A stretch of DNA of 9,821 nt from JBDSYA01 sp039925865 (GTDB lineage Bacteria > Bacteroidota > Ignavibacteria > Tepidaquicellales > Tepidaquicellaceae), in contig JBDSYA010000006.1 in NCBI GenBank assembly GCA_039925865.1, forward strand, positions 1 to 9,821, written 5' to 3'. The notes under the pieces are model-generated. The model saw only the letters and a program-made list of their open reading frames with translations. It had not been told where the DNA came from and did not search any database. Positions 6,041 to 9,821 of the stretch are shown here, one piece after another (the first letter of the stretch is position 1; each line of letters starts with the position of its first letter). A program made the translations under genes and the position numbers.

Positions 6041-6290
6041 CAATCTGCTTTCCAGGCGGAGCTTGTTTTTTACCACCATAGTCCATACGGATATAATCTT
6101 TCTTCCCCAAAGGAGAGACATGTTAAGAGTTTTGTTTTGATAAAATAAATTGACAGTGACAATAGTTTTCAATAAGTTATAAATAATTAATATTAGAATA
6201 AAAATGAAAGCGTTTAAAAAAATTAGATGTGACACAAGTCAGCATGACAGGTTATGCAGATCACTGCAGATCGAAGTTTGTTCTAAAGTG

Positions 6291-6321
6291 TTGATTCTAA
6301 AATTTTATTACTGTAATTTTT
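6291..6321 (+). promoter_or_regulatory. Candidate Bacteroidota-type promoter for the T9SS cargo gene
   Basis: TTG at 6291-6293 is followed after 20 bp by TAATTTTT (6314-6321), matching the Bacteroidota -7 consensus TAnnTTTG at 7 of 8 positions. Spacing agrees with the usual 19-21 bp. Transcription would begin about 30 nt before the ATG at 6360. The region is T-rich, so a chance match is possible. Confidence 0.3.
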
Positions 6322-6359
6322 TGCTGTCATAATTGACGGACGACAAAGTAAAACTTGCC

Positions 6360-7814
6360 ATGAAATCTTTTCTCAAAGTATTTTTATTCTTTTTAATAAC
6401 TACTTCAACTTCAGAAGAAATTTTTGCACAGCAGGTTGTTTGGAGACAAATAATCGGAGAACAATTTAATGAAATTGCACAAAACTGTATCGAACTAAGA
6501 AATGGATCATATTTAATGGCTGGTGAAAAGGAAATTTCAATTCCGGGCAAAAGGATAATAATTCAAAAATCCTATTTAGTTAAAATTGACAGGTTAGGAA
6601 ATATTTTATGGGAAAAGTTAATTGGCGATTCTAATATTTCAAATTCGTCATTGACATTAGCTGAAGATGAATCAGGAAATATTTATTTGCCGTATCGATC
6701 CGATCTTGAAGGTCATTTAGTAAAACTTGATTCAGCAGGTTCACTTATTTGGGATAAAAACTATATTCAACACGACATTATCGGGTTTCGTGGAATGTCT
6801 TTTGTCAATAACAATAAATTTATTGTCATGTTAGGATTAAATACTTCCTTTACGGCAGCAATTACAAAGATTGATACAAGCGGAAATGTGATCTGGAGTA
6901 AAGCATATTTCGATAGTACTCCTTCATTTTATATTTACGATTGTCATAATAATTCATTCATGTTTTCTAACGATTCATATTATATATCAGGTTCAGCTCA
7001 GGGCGAAGTTGGTTTTATTTTAAAAACTGACACAAGTGGTAATGTAATTTGGAATAAGCGATACTCTGATAATTTGGGAATATTTTCGATAGCACAAATT
7101 TCTGAAAGTACATTAATTACTTCGAGTAGAGCAGAAATAAATGGATATTTAAGATGTATAAAAATTGATTCTTCAGGAAATGTAGTTTGGAGCAAAAGCT
7201 ATAGTAATGATACTTTAGCGGGAGCAATTGGTTATGACAAAATCATCAAAGCTAGTACAAATTTATTTTCTCTAGGGACCCCCAGTGGCCATAACTTTGG
7301 CAGGCTAATGATTATAGATTCGATTGGCACAATACTAAGCAGTAAATTCTATTATTATCCACAAAGCTTTTTCATTTCACAAAGGAATATTAACACTACA
7401 TCGGATTCGGGCTACATAGTTGCAGGATCGTTAGATTCCAATAATTTCTTAGCCAATAATTCCAATCGTGGTGACAAACAAATCGATGCATTAATTTTTA
7501 AAATTGATAAAAACGGCAATACAGTTTCAATTAAAAATATAAATAGTACTCCAAAAAATTTTGATCTAAACTCCTATCCCAACCCATATAATTCAAGTTT
7601 TAATTTATCATTTAATTTAATCTCTAAAGCTTTGACAAAAATTGAGTTATATGATATTTCAGGAAAATTGATCAAAACAATTCAGAATGAATTTATGTAT
7701 CCTGGAAATTATAAATATACAGTTCATACTCCGGAATTAAGTTCGGGGATATATTTCCTCAAAATTACTAATAATGACAAATCATATTCAAAAAAAATTT
7801 TATTAATAAAATAA
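6360..7814 (+). CDS. Secreted beta-propeller-like protein with T9SS type A sorting domain
   Basis: I chose the ATG at 6360 because it starts a clean signal peptide (MKSFLKVFLFFLITTST...EEIFAQ, cleavage near residue 24). An in-frame TTG at 6333 would add nine polar residues ahead of it. The mature part has seven spaced copies of a K-[IL]-D-x-x-G-N-[VI]-[IL]-W-x-K motif, at residues about 75, 122, 170, 222, 268, 318 and 381, the last two degraded. The 46-63-residue period fits seven blades of a beta-propeller. Residues about 402-484 are a type IX sorting domain: SYPNPYNSSFNLSF, then KIELYDISGKLIKTI, PGNY and LSSGIYFLKI. The protein is expected to cross the outer membrane through the T9SS and be released or anchored at the surface. 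No catalytic motif is visible, so binding or adhesion is a guess. No Shine-Dalgarno sequence is visible. It is AT-rich and Asn/Ser-rich, unlike the neighbouring housekeeping genes. Confidence 0.88.
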   Translation: MKSFLKVFLFFLITTSTSEEIFAQQVVWRQIIGEQFNEIAQNCIELRNGSYLMAGEKEISIPGKRIIIQKSYLVKIDRLGNILWEKLIGDSNISNSSLTLAEDESGNIYLPYRSDLEGHLVKLDSAGSLIWDKNYIQHDIIGFRGMSFVNNNKFIVMLGLNTSFTAAITKIDTSGNVIWSKAYFDSTPSFYIYDCHNNSFMFSNDSYYISGSAQGEVGFILKTDTSGNVIWNKRYSDNLGIFSIAQISESTLITSSRAEINGYLRCIKIDSSGNVVWSKSYSNDTLAGAIGYDKIIKASTNLFSLGTPSGHNFGRLMIIDSIGTILSSKFYYYPQSFFISQRNINTTSDSGYIVAGSLDSNNFLANNSNRGDKQIDALIFKIDKNGNTVSIKNINSTPKNFDLNSYPNPYNSSFNLSFNLISKALTKIELYDISGKLIKTIQNEFMYPGNYKYTVHTPELSSGIYFLKITNNDKSYSKKILLIK

Positions 7815-7818
7815 TGAT

Positions 7819-7955
7819 ATGAAATCACTGATACTTTTATTTTTGTTGCATTGGCTCTAAATGTTTTACATTCTCAGCCTAATCAGGAAATTCAGCAAGC
7901 CGAAATTCATATTAGAAATGGTTTGACTTCCGTTATTTATTTTCAATTCATTTAA
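7819..7955 (+). pseudogene. Frameshifted 5' remnant of a secreted-protein gene
   Basis: An ATG 4 nt after the T9SS gene encodes MKSLILLFL and then stops at 7858-7860 in its own frame. The frame one base over continues VALALNVLHSQPNQEIQQAE to TAA at 7953-7955. Restoring one T to the run at 7841-7844 gives MKSLILLFFVALALNVLHSQ, a very good signal peptide, followed by about 25 further residues. Nothing recognisable follows the second stop, so this is the start of a secreted-protein gene that has lost both its frame and its body. Its position right after the T9SS gene suggests a former second gene of that operon. The original function cannot be told. Confidence 0.55.
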
Positions 7956-8055
7956 ACTCAATTTTTGTAAAAACTATTTAAAACAGCCTCTGCTCTAACC
8001 TTTATTATTTTATTCCAAATCCATATTAGCTATATTTATTTATTAAAAATAAAAC

Positions 8056-8060
8056 AGGAA
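8056..8060 (+). promoter_or_regulatory. Putative ribosome binding site of bshB1
   Basis: AGGAA in the context AAAACAGGAA resembles the AAAACAGGAG that precedes ybaB. It sits 5 nt before codon GTA at 8066, which is where family alignment predicts the protein to begin. It supports initiation around 8063-8066 despite the absence of a normal start codon there. Confidence 0.45.
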
Positions 8061-8065
8061 ATATC

Positions 8066-8773
8066 GTAAATACGGATGCCCTGTTCTTTGGCGCGCACCC
8101 CGATGACGTAGAGTTGAATTGCGGCGGGACAGTTTTAAATCTTACCGCATCAGGAAAGAAAATCGGGATTGTGGATCTTACGCTGGGAGAATTGAGCACA
8201 CGGGGAGATTTGAAAACCCGAAATAAAGAAACTGAGAAAGCTTCAGAGTTATTAAGAATTTCTGCAAGAGAAAATTTGAAGATCGGGGATGGTAACATAA
8301 GAATAAATGATGAGAATATTAAAAAAGTTATTGTTATCATCAGAAAATTTAAACCCGAAATCATTTTTGCGCCGTATCCTCATGACAGGCATCCTGACCA
8401 CGTAAATGCAAGTAACCTTTTACGTGAATCTTATTTTTATTCAGGTTTAAACAAGATCAAAACTCCCGGTCTTGATGCTTTCAGACCAAAGAAAATATTT
8501 TATTACAGGAATGCATACGATGCACCGGTAAGTTTTATAATTGATATTACAGCATCATATAAAAGGAAGATCGAAGTTCTAAAATGCTTTGGATCGCAAT
8601 TTTATGATCAGCAAAATAATGAGCCGGAAACTTTCATCAGCTCCAAACTTTTTCAATATGAGATCGAGTCCAGGGCCAGACACTTTGGATTTAAAATAGG
8701 CGTGGAATTTGGAGAACCGTATTATAGTTATGAAGCAATAAAAGTTAATGAAAAAAGTTTATTTGAAATTTGA
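8066..8773 (+). CDS. bshB1: Bacillithiol biosynthesis deacetylase BshB1 (PIG-L/LmbE family), start codon abnormal
   Basis: The enzyme removes the acetyl group from GlcNAc-malate in bacillithiol synthesis. The Zn motif GAHPDDVEL (residues 9-17 counted from 8066; H11 and D14 as ligands, D13 as likely general base) is followed by CGGT, GIVDLTLGELSTRG and the BshB1 hallmark DRHPDH (107-112) with NASNLLRESYFYSG. The C-terminal FGSQFYD, SRARHFG and GVEFGEPYY also fit BshB1 well. The first canonical start in frame is TTG at 8114, inside the DDVEL motif, and it would delete the metal site. The frame is open from 8030. The codons available before the motif are ATT 8042, ATC 8063, GTA 8066 and CTG 8081. 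GTA sits at the right distance from AGGAA and aligns with the usual family N-terminus, so I set the boundary there. It may be a mutated GTG/ATG, a rare non-standard start, or a base error. ybaB follows 56 nt later. Confidence 0.85.
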   Translation, partial: VNTDALFFGAHPDDVELNCGGTVLNLTASGKKIGIVDLTLGELSTRGDLKTRNKETEKASELLRISARENLKIGDGNIRINDENIKKVIVIIRKFKPEIIFAPYPHDRHPDHVNASNLLRESYFYSGLNKIKTPGLDAFRPKKIFYYRNAYDAPVSFIIDITASYKRKIEVLKCFGSQFYDQQNNEPETFISSKLFQYEIESRARHFGFKIGVEFGEPYYSYEAIKVNEKSLFEI

Positions 8774-8829
8774 ACGTTTACAAATTTAAAAAATTTAATT
8801 AACATAAAATAAAACAGGAGAAATAAATT

Positions 8830-9165
8830 ATGAATCCGGGACAAATGCAGGGAATGCTTAAGCAAGTCAAGAAGATGCAGGATAAGATGGATCAGGTACA
8901 GTCAGAGCTTGAAAAAAAACTTGTCACTGAAGAGTCCGGCGGCGGAATGGTTAAAGCGACAGTGAACGGAAAGAACATGATCACAAAAATTGAGATTGAA
9001 AAAGAAATCATTAATCCTGAAGATCCTCAAATGCTGGAAGACCTACTCATTGCTGCCATCAATAAAGCTCTGGAAAGTTCTCAAAAAATGGTAAATGATG
9101 AAATGTCAAAAGCTACTTCGGGAATGATGCCAAACATACCGGGATTGAACTTACCTAAATTTTAA
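8830..9165 (+). CDS. ybaB: YbaB/EbfC family nucleoid-associated protein
   Basis: This 111-residue protein has the YbaB/EbfC architecture. A long N-terminal helix (about residues 5-32, MLKQVKKMQDKMDQVQSELE) leads to the conserved ESGGGMVKATVNGKNMITKI (35-54), then INPEDPQMLEDLLIAAINKA (61-80) and a Met/Pro/Gly-rich tail. Family members are small homodimers that bind DNA with tweezer-like helices and coat the nucleoid; their exact role is unsettled. AGGAG at 8816-8820, 9 nt before the ATG, is the best Shine-Dalgarno sequence in the window. It lies 13 nt upstream of recR, a conserved pairing across bacteria, and the two are probably co-transcribed with bshB1. Confidence 0.95.
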   Translation: MNPGQMQGMLKQVKKMQDKMDQVQSELEKKLVTEESGGGMVKATVNGKNMITKIEIEKEIINPEDPQMLEDLLIAAINKALESSQKMVNDEMSKATSGMMPNIPGLNLPKF

Positions 9166-9178
9166 TTCAAAATAATTA

Positions 9179-9787
9179 ATGCTCAGTACTTCAGATGCCT
9201 TAGATTCTTTAGTGGAAGAATTTTCCAAACTCCCGCAGATCGGAAGAAAGACTGCGCAGCGCCTTGCAATGTATATAACCCGACAGCCGAGGGAAGAAGT
9301 TGAAAAATTTTCAAGGGCATTGCTTGAAACAAAAGACAGGATTAGATTCTGCTCTGTTTGCTGCAATATCACAGAAGATGAAATTTGCAGAATTTGTTTA
9401 TCAGGCAAGCGAAACAATAAAGTCATCTGTGTTGTCGAAGAACCTCAGGATGTATTTGCAGTTGAGAAAACGAATGAGTTCAAAGGACTCTATCACGTAT
9501 TACACGGAATAATTTCACCGCTCGACGGCATTGGTCCAAATGATATAAAAATCAGAGAGCTGCTTATACGTTTGGGAAATGAAAACGGCGATTCAGTTGA
9601 CGAACTTATACTTGCATTAAATCCTACAGTTGAAGGAGAAACAACAATACTTTATCTTTCCAAACTTATCAAGCCTCTCGATATAAAAATTACAAGAATT
9701 GCCAGGGGAATTCCGATCGGCTCAGATCTTGAATTTGCTGATGAAGTAACTCTTGCAAAAGCATTTGAAGGAAGAGTTATAGTCTGA
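9179..9787 (+). CDS. recR: Recombination mediator protein RecR
   Basis: This complete 202-residue RecR works with RecO (and RecF) to load RecA on SSB-coated single-stranded DNA at gaps. Its domains are in the expected order. A helix-hairpin-helix, LPQIGRKTAQRLA, spans residues 18-30. The four-cysteine zinc finger is C58, C61, C70 and C73. A Toprim domain starts at VICVVEEPQD (82-91), with YHVLHGIISPLDGIGP (105-120), LALNPTVEGE (145-154) and the closing signature RIARGIPIGSDLEFADEVTL (173-192). Length is normal for the family. The ATG lies 13 nt after ybaB with no clear Shine-Dalgarno sequence. The stop TGA abuts a tandem repeat. Confidence 0.97.
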   Translation: MLSTSDALDSLVEEFSKLPQIGRKTAQRLAMYITRQPREEVEKFSRALLETKDRIRFCSVCCNITEDEICRICLSGKRNNKVICVVEEPQDVFAVEKTNEFKGLYHVLHGIISPLDGIGPNDIKIRELLIRLGNENGDSVDELILALNPTVEGETTILYLSKLIKPLDIKITRIARGIPIGSDLEFADEVTLAKAFEGRVIV

Positions 9788-9821
9788 GTTGAGTGAGTTG
9801 AGTAGTTGAGTGAGTTGAGTA
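9788..9821. repeat. 17-bp tandem repeat after recR, running off the window
   Basis: GTTGAGTGAGTTGAGTA occurs twice without a mismatch (9788-9804 and 9805-9821), beginning at the base after the recR stop. Each copy is itself GTTGAGTGA plus GTTGAGTA, a 9+8 substructure. The array may continue beyond the edge. The 9-mer differs by one or two bases from the repeat unit inside dnaX. Confidence 0.9.

Larger units (their letters stand above)
5890..6359. other. Intergenic region between divergent lon and the T9SS cargo gene
   Basis: About 470 bp without a convincing gene. It contains, left to right: the lon leader and promoter, a 10-bp hairpin (6015-6040), and a less AT-rich patch (about 6045-6120). 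Further right are a perfect TTGACA at 6150-6155 on the plus strand with only a weak -10 17 bp later, an imperfect direct repeat TGCAGATC at 6255-6262 and 6265-6272, and a Bacteroidota-type promoter candidate at 6291-6321. Two short minus-strand frames (6235-5996 from GTG; 6086-5946 from ATG) are open, but neither has a ribosome binding site or a recognisable domain. Confidence 0.6.

Noticed and set aside
5946..6086. Minus-strand ATG frame of 46 codons upstream of lon
   Set aside because: No Shine-Dalgarno sequence and no recognised domain, and it ends just beside the lon -35 element. Kept only as part of the intergenic finding.
5996..6235. Minus-strand frame of 79 codons with a hydrophobic N-terminus starting at GTG
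   Set aside because: No ribosome binding site, AT-driven hydrophobic composition and no family-like motif. It runs through the hairpin upstream of lon and is better treated as non-coding.
8026..8364. Minus-strand frame of 112 codons opposite bshB1
   Set aside because: Antisense to conserved BshB1 coding sequence; hydrophobic by composition only.
9788..9821. CRISPR array at the right edge
   Set aside because: The units are directly abutting 17-mers with no spacers and no cas genes nearby, so it is a simple tandem repeat.

Overview
The window is AT-rich chromosomal DNA that looks like the Bacteroidota/Chlorobi/Ignavibacteria assemblage. A secreted protein carries a type IX secretion (T9SS) C-terminal sorting domain. 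There is also a bacillithiol-type deacetylase (bshB1), and several genes lack clear Shine-Dalgarno sequences or use TTG starts. I cannot place it to genus from sequence alone; an Ignavibacteria-like lineage is my best guess.

Layout: (1) 26-469, plus strand: a RelB/RelE-type toxin-antitoxin pair whose toxin is cut short by a single-base frameshift. (2) 5889 down to 481, minus strand: lon, then mazE, a twice-frameshifted mazF pseudogene, dnaX and speB, with gaps of 72, -13, 3 and 10 nt. This may be one transcription unit or nested units. (3) 5890-6359: a gap of about 470 bp between divergent genes, holding a good lon promoter candidate, a 10-bp hairpin and a Bacteroidota-like promoter candidate facing the other way. 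(4) 6360-7814, plus: a T9SS cargo protein that looks like a seven-bladed beta-propeller. (5) 7819-7955: the frameshifted remnant of another secreted-protein gene. (6) 8066-9787, plus: bshB1, ybaB and recR, ending in a short tandem repeat that runs to the window edge.

How the genes relate: DnaX (clamp loader), YbaB (nucleoid protein) and RecR (recombination mediator) are often encoded as dnaX-ybaB-recR. Here dnaX is about 6 kb away on the opposite strand. Lon is the protease that usually degrades type II antitoxins, and it sits directly upstream of mazE. Both toxin genes in the window are broken while both antitoxin genes look intact. Three nucleotides separate the dead mazF from dnaX, so the surviving MazE could still influence the dnaX-speB operon.

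The most notable signals are an A10 run in dnaX that is well placed to produce a short gamma form; a nonanucleotide repeat (GTTRAGTSA) found both in-frame in dnaX and as an intergenic array after recR; the two disarmed toxins; and a bshB1 reading frame with no normal start codon before its metal-binding motif. I found no CRISPR array, tRNA, rRNA, insertion sequence or anti-phage system.
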